Assembly (NCBI GenBank): GCA_943737045.1
Contig: CALSFV010000475.1
Location: 1 to 64,000, forward strand
Reading direction: 5' to 3'
Source: Parapristionchus giblindavisi
Lineage: Eukaryota > Nematoda > Chromadorea > Rhabditida > Diplogasteridae
DNA length: 64,000 nt
Part shown: positions 11,966 to 24,620 of the stretch, piece after piece
Layout of the letters: each line of letters begins with the position of its first letter
Position numbering within the stretch: the first letter of the stretch is position 1
Notes under the pieces: generated by a model
Seen by the model: only the letters and a program-made list of their open reading frames with translations
What the model was told of the DNA's origin: nothing
Databases searched by the model: none
Position numbers and translations under genes: made by a program

Positions 11966-13764
11966 CTACAATAGATGAGCAACCTCCTGAAGAAGAGGTG
12001 CGAAGTGGGCTTGTGCGCTCAATTCTTCCTGAGTGTCTCGTCGAGATACTGTAAATCAAACATTATAATGCATTCAAGTGAACCTATCTTCTTACTTCTA
12101 ACGAGTTCCTTCACAGCTCTTGCATTGGCATCGTAAATAGAGCTGAAGAACTCTCTTCGGAGTGAAAGATCAAGTGACTTCATTGTAGTAACGAAGGCAT
12201 CTGATAGTCCATTCGATAATGGTACGTGCCAACGGAAGAACATCTATTAAATATATCTTAATATCATATAGAATACGATGTGAGGATATATTACAGTTTT
12301 GATAGAGGAAAGAAGAGTGCCAGCTTCTTCGACGTAATTATGTGTCATTCTCGCTGTTAGTGCAATAGGAATCAGACTTGGCTCTGTTGCAAGGAATGCT
12401 ATAAAGTTGTCGAAGGACCATGGTTCCGGACACGCTGCAATCTCCCATTTACTTTAACCATTATAAATCACATGCTCACTTGAGATTTCTTCAATAAGAT
12501 TGAATAAATCGAACGTTGACCATACAACACTTCTATCCTTTAGATTCTTCAATTGATATAACTTTACAATAGTCTTTGCGAATGGAGATATGCGCAAATC
12601 TGCATCCTTCTTCGATGTAACGACATCGTTGCACAGAGACAACCAGTTAATTACTTCTTAAAAATTAAACCATGAAAGCTAATGGATTTCAATATATCAA
12701 GATTACTAACCCTTTCCATCTTCATTAATCATAGTGGGGGCATAGGCAAGCATAAGAATACGTGCTTGTTGACAGAGTTGAGGAAATGTTCGAAGGAGAC
12801 AAGATAGTCCAAGCTCATCATTAAATGACTGAGGAAACAATACAGTAAGCAGATACTCACGAATCTGCAAGTATTTATTTTGAAAAATGATAATAGTTTA
12901 TGAATATATATTCGAATACCACCTTCATTTCAAGCAACGGTAGACTTCCGGCTCGTGATGAAATAACGGCTGTGAGAGCATCTCTCAATGTAACTGGTGA
13001 TTCAGACAGTCCTTCAGCTTTCTGTACAATCAAATCTAATAAGAATTCGATTGTACGCCTTCTCTCCTTCAAGTCCCATTGATTGGTCAACTAAACATAA
13101 AATGTATTAAAGATCGAAATGAAGCGCACCAACCACTGCGAACAACTTGCACCAATTAGCGCCATCTTCAGCTAGTACTTTCGTCTGAAAAATACGGACT
13201 AATAATAAAGCCATACAATATTAATCACCTTCAGATATGATTCAAGGATTCGTTGTTTACAGTCCACATTGATAGATATCACAGTCTTTATTAGCAAACC
13301 TATAACAACAGATCTGCAAAATTGACAAACTAGAGATTAACTAACTGAGGAGATGGAACGAATCCCTAGCCTCATCTACTTCCACATCTCTACAATAAGA
13401 CGCTTCACGAGTGACACGGTCGGTACAAGCTTGACGAGGAAGAAACTCCGTGATTCGTTCACAACACGCACGAGAAGTTTGTGCAAGGCGAATCATAATA
13501 TGCCCTAAATATGTGTGGTATGAATAAGGTAACTAAATAATTTCATACAAGGAGCATTCTCCGCGAAAGAATCGAAGATGTCATACGGAAGTTGATTGAA
13601 TATTCCCAAAGGAGTTGACGAGTCCGAGTGATCTGAATAATGATAAGGATTAAAATGATTATTTATAATAAAAACCTACTATTTTCGATTTGTGCGGGAG
13701 TGATGTTAACCTCACTCCTTAGCCTCTTTCCAAGAACTTCAACATCTCCTTTTTTCCCACTCAT
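11966..13764 (-). CDS. F-box protein, possibly FBXO47/PROM-1
   Basis: Eleven exons (13680-13764, 13549-13632, 13346-13504, 13229-13299, 13134-13184, 12923-13090, 12711-12864, 12480-12656, 12295-12434, 12096-12243, 11966-12048) give 439 aa. Residues about 33-75 read as an F-box (PLGIFNQLPYDIFDSF then a helix with RLAQTSRACCERI). The rest is helical with no WD, LRR or Kelch repeats. Total length and layout (N-terminal F-box, helical remainder) resemble FBXO47, whose worm member PROM-1 acts in an SCF ligase for meiotic chromosome pairing. The FBXO47 identity is a weak inference; the F-box itself is better supported. The exon ending at 12480 was chosen with donor A|GTGAGC and a 45-nt intron, because the alternative would be a 30-nt intron. 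It is divergent from zyg-9. Confidence 0.6.
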
Positions 13765-15075
13765 GTTTTTCCGCTTTCTTAGCGAGAAGAAATTCGTGAT
13801 TTCGCCCTGGATAATGAGACACTCAAAGTAGTAATAGTTTGAAACAATCAGCTTGATTGATAAAGGTATTTTTGAAATCAAACCCGTCCTTAAATATATT
13901 AATTTACATAATTATATTCTAAACACATGCAATACGTAAAAAGAAACAAATTTTCAAACCATTATAGGAGAGGAGCGAGGCATGCAGGCTTTATGCGTAT
14001 TTTGGTCAGCAGGAATCTTAGCTGATTTTTTTGTTCGAGCCATTGGGCCGACCTGTACAGATCTGAAAATCCCAAATTTAACGACAGAATAACGAAAAAC
14101 AAACAACCAAACTACAAACAATTCGTAAAACAAGAAATGAATCTTCGATCGCAAAAATACTGTAGATTTTATAAAGTTTCCAGTTGGGACAACGTTCAAA
14201 GTTTCAAAACAAATTCAGTCTTACCGTAATTTATATATAATTGATTTCTAAATTTAATTTTATTTAGATTTGAAATACTCAAAAAATATTTCAAAGGTAA
14301 TTTTTGTAGCATTTCATAATTATGTGTACGCACCAAAGTCTGACTTAGCGGTATGTGGAGACACAAAAGAAGGAAAATTGTATTATTTCACGAACTCACT
14401 GTGCAATGTTAACAAGTCTCATTTACCGTTCATTGGCATGCCAATGTATCTCGCTCCATTCGAGTCTTCTCATCTATCTAGTAGATTGACGTCTAGCATG
14501 TTTTTTTTTCGTCTGGTCATATAGAATTTCCCAATTAATCTCTCCATTGCCAGGAGCTACATATTTTTCATTAAGAGTTGAAGATGCAGATGGGTTGCTG
14601 TACTATGATCTGTATCACATTTTTTTCACATTCCTATCAAGGATAGCGCTGTGTACGCGACGTCGCGCACACATCAGAAAAAAAAAACGGTGAATATACC
14701 AAGATGTGTATGATTTGTTTCGTTCTAATTCTATTATTGGGATCATTCTATTGATATAAATTGAAAAGTTTGTAATGGGGTGAATTCAGTGAAATTGTGA
14801 ACAAGTGCTTGCAAGTGAACCATGATTGATGAACTGTGAACGGTGAATTGTAACTGTGAATGGTGAACGGTGAAATTTACAATTTCTTATGTTGCGAAAA
14901 TGAATTGTGTGTAGTCATGCCACGCTTGGCCTGATTACCTTGTCGTGGATGCTGTATGACTTATTTTAACAGAAAATTTTAAAATATGTTTTAAAGATAT
15001 TTTTTCTTAATACATATCGTTTCTTTAATGACATGGCAATTATAGAGTTATTTCGTGTGGAGTTGTTCGATCAGA
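13765..15075. promoter_or_regulatory. Divergent intergenic region between F-box gene and zyg-9
   Basis: This 1.3-kb head-to-head space should hold the promoters of both genes. It contains a 24-bp palindrome at 14650-14673 and a stretch of degenerate GTGAA repeats around 14780-14880. No protein-coding exon is convincing. Confidence 0.5.
14650..14673. promoter_or_regulatory. GC-rich 24-bp palindrome
   Basis: The core CGCGACGTCGCG is a perfect palindrome and contains ACGT. The flanks TGTGTA and CACACA pair imperfectly. In 30% GC surroundings it stands out. It could be a dimeric transcription-factor site for zyg-9 or the divergent gene, or the relic of a transposon end. Confidence 0.5.
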
Positions 15076-18000
15076 ATGGCTGATTGGGACTTCCTCGATG
15101 AGGTTGACGTTCTTGCTAAATTAAGCGGGAATTTCAAAGAGCTACTCGAATCCAAGAAATGGACGGAAAGAAAAGAAGCTTTAGAACAACTATTGGGTCT
15201 CATTACTGCAAATCCTAAGCTGTCGACGAAGGCTAACTATGGAGAGATTGTGAATACCCTGCAAGTTGTTAGTTTTCTCATTTCTATTATTTTATCTATT
15301 ATTTTATCTACGCCCGTGAGCAAAACGAGAACGATGTGAATATTCGAATGGATATATTGGACTAATAAATTGCTATTTTGAATAGTAAGGGAGTGAGGGA
15401 TTTTATAAAAAAGGGGTGATGGAGGTGTACAAATATTGGGGCGTTTTATTTATTTGCTCATTGAAGTTGTTCAGGTACTTGCTAAGGATGCAAATATCAA
15501 TGTGAATGCTCTGGCAGCTAAATGCTTGTCTGGAATTGCAGCAGGTCTCCGCACAAAGTTCTCTCCATTCGTTAATCAAGTAATTTCATATTGTTCATTC
15601 ATCATTTCATTGGTGTTATTCAGATCATTCCAATTATTTCTGATCGATTCAAAGAGAAGAAGCCTGTTTTGAAAGATCCTTTGATTGAATGCATCGATGC
15701 CATTACTGCAACGGTTTGTATCTAAATCCATTAAATCGCTTTTTATTCGTTTCACGTTTTGAAGGTTCAAATCGAGAATATTTGCGAAGAGATTGTTGCG
15801 GGTATGGAAAAAGCTAATCCTCAGATTAAGCAACAAATGGATAACTACATATTCAGGCAAATGAACAAGATAGATCCTTCTAAGGTGACTATTATTTTTT
15901 TAAAACTTCGTCAATGGTCTTTATTCAGGCTCCGAAAAAGTTGATCAAAGCAGTTGCTCCGATTCTTACAAAACATGGAAGTGATGCAGATGGAGAAGTA
16001 AGAGAGGCTGCACTTGCTGCTCTTGGATCTATTCAACGATTAATAGGAGATAAGAATGTCAAGAGTTTGATTGGAGATCTTGAAAAAGATGACAACAAAA
16101 TGAAGAAGGTATGTCATCCTACAATAATATCTTTATTATATGTCATTTTGAATATACTATTCATTAGGATATTTGACTTATCTTATGTTTTTGAATTGTA
16201 ATTTAGCTTTGTCCTAGCTGAGATGTCACAATCAAAATCATAAACAATCTTTTGAACATATAATAAATGAAATACTATTAGGTAGTAAAGTTGAGAAATT
16301 GAAAGACAATAATGTGATTGGTTCCTTATGTTTGCTGCAGATCTGTGAAGGGGCGACTAAAGCTGCGGAACTGTATGCTGAGTATTCAGCTAGTGTATCC
16401 CCTCCATCAAATACAAGAACGAAAGAAGTAGTAGTGGATGAAGGAGATACGAACGAATCAGCTCCTTCCTCTGCTAGAGCTCCTTCTAAGGTTCCATACT
16501 CATATAGTTATACCCTATATACAAGGTTCATCTTCAGATTAATAGAGACAAAATATTAGAGAAGGTATGTTAGAATGTTGTCGAGTATATTCCATATATG
16601 CTTTATTATTTGTACTCTAATTTTATTTATGTACTGTTGTTAGCGTATACCAGTGTTTGGTTAATCTGTGGAGGCTTCGTACACCGTTGAAATAGAAAGA
16701 TTCATTCAACTGATTAGATATACGAAATTGAACTGCTTCAGTGTACACATCATACTATCCCATTTAATCTGTTCATTTATATGTTCTTTATTGTCATATA
16801 ATATTTGTAGACAAAAGAAGCAGATCCATGGGACTTCGCTGATCCATTTGATGTTCTTAGTAAGATGCCATCATCCTTCGATGGAGAGAATGGAGTGGAA
16901 AGTAAGAAATGGCAAGAAAGAAGAGATGCACTACAAGTAATTATTACATATATTAATTATCTTGATATGATCATATTCATTTATTCTTGATGTATTGTAT
17001 TTTAAGGCATTATTGGATCTTTTGACCGCCAATATCAAGTTGTGTCCGAAGGGTAACTATGCTGAACTAGTTGGTACTCTTAGAAAGGTACTATATTTAT
17101 ATTTTCCAATTTTAGTTTATTATTAATTGTTTGAGATGCTCGAAAAGGATGCTAATATCAATGTGAATGCTCTTGCTGCTAAGTGTATCACGAATTTGGC
17201 TACTGGATTGAGAGCGAAGTATTATTTTCACCTTATTATTTACTACTGATTATTTGTTTAATATAATTGATATCTGACGATTGCATCGTTTCAGATTTGG
17301 TTCTCATGCATCTACTGTTACTCCCGCTATTCTTGAAAAATTCAAAGAGAAGAAACCAATTCTGAAGGATCCACTAGTTGAATGTATTGATGCTGTACTT
17401 GCATCCGTTAGTATTACTATTATGTTATTGATTGAGAGATATATGATGATCTAGTTAGATAGAAGGATAAGTATGACTATCTGAGTGAGATCTAGTGTTC
17501 GATGTGAAGATGTATTGGAAATAGAAGAGAAGGGGTCAATTAGTAATGCATTGAAATGACTCTTTCTTGGTCTATCACAGTGTATCGAATATATTATGTA
17601 GTTGTGATGAAACTATGAGAATATGGTGAAAGTGAAAGAAAATACTTATGTGATTATTATTCATTTCAGACAAATCTGGAGAATCTAGAAGAATGTTTAG
17701 TTGTTGCATTGGGTAAACCCAATCCAAACATCAAGTCACAAACCGATCTATTCCTCAAGAGAGCATTTATGAAGTGTACTGTATCTAATATGCCTAAGAA
17801 GACATTGAAAGCATTAGTACCATTCCTTGTTAAGGTATTGTATAGTACTGTCTATTAATACTTACTCTTAATACTGATATATATATATATATATATCATA
17901 TATTGATTGTATGAATAGATTAGATGATTGATTATATTATAGCACACTGGTGACAGTGATAGTGATGTTCGTGAGAGTGCAGCAGGAGCATTGGGTGCAG

Positions 18001-21000
18001 TGATGGCTGTTATTGGAGAGAAACCATGTATGACTATGTTAGCTGATATTGCTGATGATAAGATCAAGATGGCTAAGGTAATAGTATATTCATTATCTAT
18101 ATTTTTGTTTGGAAGAACTCAGTAAATGAAACTATTCATGACCTAATATGATCGTGATGAATTTTAAAATTAGATTCTAAATATATACTAGCTTGCTAGT
18201 ATTTCAATGGAGATAACTAACAGTTTAATGACATAACTGTTGCTTGAACTGTTGTTTATCTCTTACATTTATCATACTCGTTATCATTGCTTCGTACAAA
18301 CATTGTCCAATCTCTTTTCGGAATGATTTGATGTTGATAGTATTCTATTATCATTATAGATCAAGGAGAACTTTGATATATTGAAAGGAGAAGTGGAACA
18401 GAATGAACCAATCCCTCCTCCTGTTCCACCACCTAAAACGGTTAGTATTTGTTTGTCATTGGAAAATGACATTAGTAGATCATATCTGTGAAAAATAATG
18501 GGGGAAAGGTGCATTGCTCACTGCTTGTATAAAATATTTGAGGGGAGAAGATTAAGACTGCATTTTTGAAGTGTTCGATAAGTGTGTTAGTAACTTGTGT
18601 TGTACCGTATTGAGGGTTATGTATGTAATAGATGTTGTATATTGTGGTTGTGTATCTACAGGAGACTAAAGGTCCTCCTTCTAAAGGACCAATGAAGAAG
18701 ATTCCACCTAAAGATAATGATGATGATGATGATGAGAAGAATGAACAACCACAGAAGAATACTGTATGTATTGTCATGATTCATGTTGTTTATTATCATA
18801 TTGATCATTGTGTCATACATACAACTATATATTGATTAATATATTTATTTGTAGACTGCAAAGGTACCACCGAAGAAGGTAGTAAAAGAAGAACAGAAAG
18901 AGGTTGATAGTACTTATGATATTGAAGTTATGTAATTGTATTATAGGAAGAAGATGAAGAAGTTAAGAAGAAATCAGAAGATATTCTAAGTGTTAATGAA
19001 GATAAGAAGATGCGAATTAAAGATGAAAAGACATTGAAGATACTTAAATGGAACTTTGTTACTCCTGATGATGAACATACTAATCAACTTATGACATTAC
19101 TTGGACAACAGACTAAGGTATTCATTCAATCATCATCCCTTCTCTTTATCATATCTTTCATAGGCATCTCTCGTTGCTCTTCTATTCCATAAAGACTTCA
19201 AACAACATCTAAAAGCTATTGATGAACTAAATAAGGTATAATATATCGATGATTGGTTATTCATATATGATTATGATAATATAGGTAGGAGAAAGTGAAC
19301 CAATGGCTCTTGTCAAGAACTCTGATCTTATTCTTAAATGGTGTACTCTACGATTCTTTGAGACTAACCCTGCTGCACTCATCAAGGTTTTTTTCCCATT
19401 TAAATGAACTCATTAATGTATTTAGTTTAGGTTCTTGAACTGGCTCTTCGTATTCTATCATTATGTGAAGAAATGGAGGAACCCATGAGTAATGAGGAGG
19501 TATATCTTTGATCTTTGATCTTTGATTGTACTGTTGTAATGTAGATATTATTTAGGTGAATGCATTCATGCCATATCTTCTACTTAAATCTGGAGAACAG
19601 AAAGAGAATATGAGAATGGTTGTAAGAGATATTGTAGATATTCTATCCAATATATGTGGCCCAGTTAAATTATGTCAATTCGTTATTGGTTAGTATATAT
19701 TATGACTATTCATATTCATATTCATATTGATGTTGTAGATGCATTGAAGACAAAGAATTCACGTCAACGTACAGAATGTCTTCTTGTACTTGAGAAGTAT
19801 GTCACTACTAATGGATTAGCTCAATTCAAGGCACTTGTCAGTTTATTTTTATTATAATGTTGATATTAAATAATGTATTTAATATATTAAGGGATAATGT
19901 TATAGGGAATTCTGAAAGCTATGGCTGGATGTGTGAGTGATCGTGATACCAATGTGAGGAATGCTGCTATCAATGGATTAGTAGCTGCATATCGAGACGA
20001 AGGAGATAGGGTACTGTAATATTGATTTATTAAATGAAGATAGGGTACTGTGCTATTGATTTATGATAGGGTACTGTACTATTGATTTATTGAATGAAGA
20101 TAGGGTACTGTATTATTGATTTATTGAATGAAGATAGGGTACTGTGCTATTGATTTATGATAGGGTACTGTACTATTGATTTATTGAATGAAGATAGGGT
20201 ACTGTATTATTGATTTATTGAATGAAGATAGGGTACTGTGCTATTGATTTATGATAGGGTACTGTACTATTGATTTATTGAATGAAGATGGGGTACTGTG
20301 CTATTGATTTATTAAATGAAGATGGGGTACTGTAATATTGATTTATTGAATGAAGATAGGGTACTGTACTATTGCTTTATTAAGAGGCGTGCTCCGTAAG
20401 ACTCGATCATACTGACCACCCCCCGGACGCGTGCGCTAGCAATGAGAGCTGGGGGTCCATACTTGGGTGTTAGGAGTGTCACTGGCCCTTACTACACAAA
20501 ACAGCAGAAATTTCCTGTTTGTGCCCTCAGGTTATTAAAAAAATTAATTTAAGTGCAAAAACGTTTAAAAATCATAATTTCTCAAATTGTTGAGATAAAT
20601 TCCAAATATCATTTGCGATGCGACTAGGGTGCACAGACCTTGCTTATTCACTATTAGCATCGTATGTGCGTTGATTCCTAAACCTCTTTTTTTTTACTCA
20701 AAATTTTGGTTTTTTCGGACAAATCATCCCTTGTTGTAGTTTGCTCCAGAGTTTTTCGACCAGGTATTGTAGCCTAAGCAATTCTGCATCGATTTCACTT
20801 AAAACTGGGTTCTTCACGATAGACCCAGTTCTCGAATTTTTCGATCGAAGCATACGTGGGCACCACTGCCGCTAGCGGCAATACACCCCCGATTTTTGCC
20901 ACCCGACCCCCCGATTTTCCGAAAAAATCACTCAAAATGACGTATAAATGCTCCATTTTTTGCTTCCGACCCCCGATTTTTGCGTCCGGCCCACGGATTT

Positions 21001-24000
21001 TCATTTCCAGCGGCAATGCCCGCACACGTATGGATCGAAGTTCCGTCATCGATGGTTTTCCCGAACAAATGCTGTATTTTCCAAACGATTGGTGCGGAAT
21101 TGTGGCCTACTCAAAGTTTAGAGGTGATACGAGTAATATGACACAAGAAGCCCATCACTTGGATCAATTTGAAAATTTCGATTTTCATGACTCGGGGGTC
21201 ATTGTCCGAAAATTTCAAAATTTCTCAAGTTTGAAATGTTTTCATTTATGGGGCTTAATGTGAAGTACTAATGATGTGAATAATATTCAGCCAATGCTCA
21301 ATGGCTGATCTCTCCTTTCAACCAATTTTTCGAAAATTTTCATTATGTTTGAGTGCAAAAAATCAGAATTGTGTTTGAATCAGTTTCCAACTTGCTTTCT
21401 GTAACATTCTGTCATAGTACTTTACAATGTACATAATCAATATGAAAATCGTTTAATTTCGAAAATTCAAAAAATTCAATTTGAGTGCCTACTTTTTCGG
21501 AAAAATTCTGAAATATTGCAGTTTGTCTACTCGAATGCTGCGACAATGAGCAAATGACAATGACAATGTGAAGTTGAAAAATTCGATTTCCATGACCCCG
21601 GGGTCATGGCAATCGAATTTAAAAAAAAAAAAAACTGATTCAAACACAATTCTGATTTTTTGCACTCAAACATAATGAAAATTTTCGAAAAATTGGTTGA
21701 AAGGAGAGATCAGCCATTGAGCATTGGCTGAATATTATTCACATCATTAGTACTTCACAATAAGCCCCATAGATGAAAACATTTCAAACTTGAGAAATTT
21801 TGAAATTTTCGGACAATGACCATGAAAATCGAAATTTTCAAATTGATCCAAGTGATGGGCTTCTTGTGTCATATTACTCGTATCACCTCTAAACTTTGAG
21901 TAGGCCACAATTCCGCAACAATCGTTTGGAAAATACAGCATTTGTTCGGGAAAACCATCGATGACGGAACTTCGATCGAAAAATTCGAGAACTGGGTCTA
22001 TCGTGAAGAACCCAGTTTTAAGTGAAATCGATGCAGAATTGCTTAGGCTACAATACCTGGTCGAAAAACTCTGGAGCAAACTACAACAAGGGATGATTTG
22101 TCCGAAAAAACCAAAATTTTGAGTAAAAAAAAGAGGTTTAGGAATCAACGCACATACGATGCTAATAGTGAATAAGCAAGGTCTGTGCACCCTAGACGCA
22201 TCGCAAATGATATTTGGAATTTATCTCAACAATTTGAGAAATTATGATTTTTAAACGTTTTTGCACTTAAATTAATTTTTTTAATAACCTGAGGGCACAA
22301 ACAGGAAATTTCTGCTGTTTTGTGTAGTAAGGGCCAGTGACACTCCTAACACCCAAGTATGGACCCCCAGCTCTCATTGCTAGCGCACGCGTCCGGGGGT
22401 GGTCGAGTCTTAACGGCCATCTCTCTTAAATGAAGATAGGGTAGTGTATTATTGATTTATTGAATGAAGATAGGGTACTGTGCTATTGATTTATGATAGG
22501 GTACTGTACTATTGATTTATTGAATGAAGATAGGGTACTGTACTGTTGATTTATTGAATGAAGATAGGGTACTGTACTATTGATTTATTGAATGAAGATA
22601 GGGTACTGTACTGTTGATTTATTGAATGAAGATAGGGTACTGTACTATTGATTTATTGAACGAAGATACTTTAGAATTGATTGATTTGATTTGTTAAGGT
22701 AGTTTTTTTTTATTTGGGGAGGATCTGTTGTATTCATTCTTTTATGAGTGTAGTGTGATATTGATTGCATATTGGAAGGTTACAGTAATGGATAATATAT
22801 TACAGATCTGGCAAGCAGCAGGAAAGTTGGAAGCAAAAGATAAGCAAATGGTAGATGAAAGAATAAAGAGAAGTGGAGCAGCACCTGGATCAGCTCGTCC
22901 ATTATCTAATAATACTACTCCTGCTAATGGAATAAGACAAGGAGCTAAGATTGTGTCACAACAAAGTATTTATTCATATTCATTATATAATAATATTATT
23001 ATCTTGAAGCTATTATACTTAATCACTTATTCATCAATACATATTAAGAACTTGAAGAGTTTTTGTATTATTGATGAATTGATTGATTGTTTATAATTGT
23101 AGATGGTACTGTAGTTCGAGGTCGAGCTTCATCTCGTGATGGTAATCGAACTAGAGATAGTAGTCCTGTTACTAGTAGAGGATTGAATACTACATTTGAT
23201 GCTAATAGAGGAGGAAGAGAAGAGAAACGAAAGTATGATTTAGATGATGATGATGTATGTTATATCATTATCTATCTATCAATCAATACATGTTATTTAT
23301 AGGATGTTTATCTACCACAAGAACAAGATAAAATGTCATTGAGTCAAATGATAGCACAACTTGAAGCGGTATCCTCATATCATATATTTGATTGATTGAT
23401 CTTTGATCGTTATAGAACCAAATAGCTGCACCAGTTCGTATGGGAGGAGCATTGAAGAGAACAAACTCAAATTCATCCATTGGCAGTTCAGTTGTCGATT
23501 CAATTGAAGCACTTGACAAGGTATACTGTAGATATATTGATTTGTTATATAAGATTATTGATTGATCATACAGGTTATTCAAAATGTGTCATCTGCGATA
23601 GCTGATATTAGTATTGAAGCAATAGAACAACTTGGTTTTGTATTAGGAGTAGAAGAGCAGAGACCATTATTGAGAGCACGAGTCAATATTCTTCTACCTG
23701 CTATTGCTGCTCAGGTTATTATTCCATCTATATATTGCATATGCTTAAAGTTCATTCATTCATTTATCATATTATCTATCTATGAACAGGTCAAATTGAT
23801 TCGTTCATTTGTTGATCGTCCTGATGAAGAAAGATTAGTTGATAGAATGAAAGGTCTATTGAACTTCCTTGTCAATGTAAGTATCTATCTATCTATCTAT
23901 CTATCTATCGATCCATTCCTTTGTAGCATATTGATTAGTTCATTTGATAATCTTCATATTTAGTTTACTCTAACATCAACTGATCTTCGTTGTGCATCAA

Positions 24001-24577
24001 GTGAATCACTTGAACCATATCTCTATGAGTTCATTTGGACTCTTCATGAACCAAGATTCAAATGTCTCCCTAACTTTGAACAGGTATTCTCAAGATATTT
24101 GTTTGCTAATTCCTATGTTTATTAATAAAGTAATTATATTTGAGGTTATTCGATCAATCAATAAGATTATAATCAAGAGTTGTTCTATGAGTGAACCTAA
24201 TGAATTCTTCTCTGCTTTAGTCAATTGTATTGTTAGAGATATGCAATCAGAAAACTTCAATACAATTGTTCTCTTCACTAAGGTATATTATATATCATCA
24301 ACATTACTCTTATATGTTCTTATAGTGTATGTGTAAGTTTACGGAAGCAGTGAGAGAACCAATGGATCTAGATGTTGTTGCTAACACTGCTAATGTATTT
24401 TATACAAAGTATGTATTAATATTCTTTTGTTATCCAATGGATAGATTTGATCTTTGAAGTATTCCATTATCTGAACGTCAACATGAAGTAGTGGAAGATG
24501 CATCAAAAGCTATTCATGCTGTTATTGAGAATGTATTCACGAAGGCAAGAGCTAATGTAAGTTATTGACTAAATGAA

Positions 24578-24620
<43 letters not shown>

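Larger units (their letters stand above)
20384..22425. mobile_element. Foldback (long inverted repeat) element, TTAA target
   Basis: The left arm (20384 to about 21386) is the reverse complement of the right arm (about 21632-22425), separated by a 245-bp loop. TTAA flanks both ends (20380-20383 and 22426-22429). Neighbouring minisatellite units carry the uninterrupted site TTTATTAAATGAAG, confirming TTAA as the duplicated target. Termini read GAG...TAAGACTCGA. TTAA targeting is typical of piggyBac-type transposases, but the ends do not show the usual piggyBac CCC. No transposase frame; the long frames in the arms are mirror images of one another and not genes. The left arm carries a nested MITE. 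Confidence 0.88.

Noticed and set aside
12442..12471. A 30-nt intron in the F-box gene
   Set aside because: A better donor (A|GTGAGC) and acceptor (ATTGCAG) give a normal 45-nt intron and keep the frame.
13954..14199. Minus-strand frame containing MARTKKSAK, reminiscent of a histone H3 tail
   Set aside because: Similarity stops after a few residues, the frame ends 29 codons after that Met, and no downstream exon continues the histone fold.
20856..22190. Two long frames (135 and 147 codons) that share an identical peptide segment
   Set aside because: They are the same sequence on opposite strands of the foldback arms, interrupted by the nested MITE; no known domain.
20005..22672. Regular repeats that could be mistaken for a CRISPR array
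   Set aside because: The repeats are contiguous minisatellite units without unique spacers, inside a eukaryotic intron.
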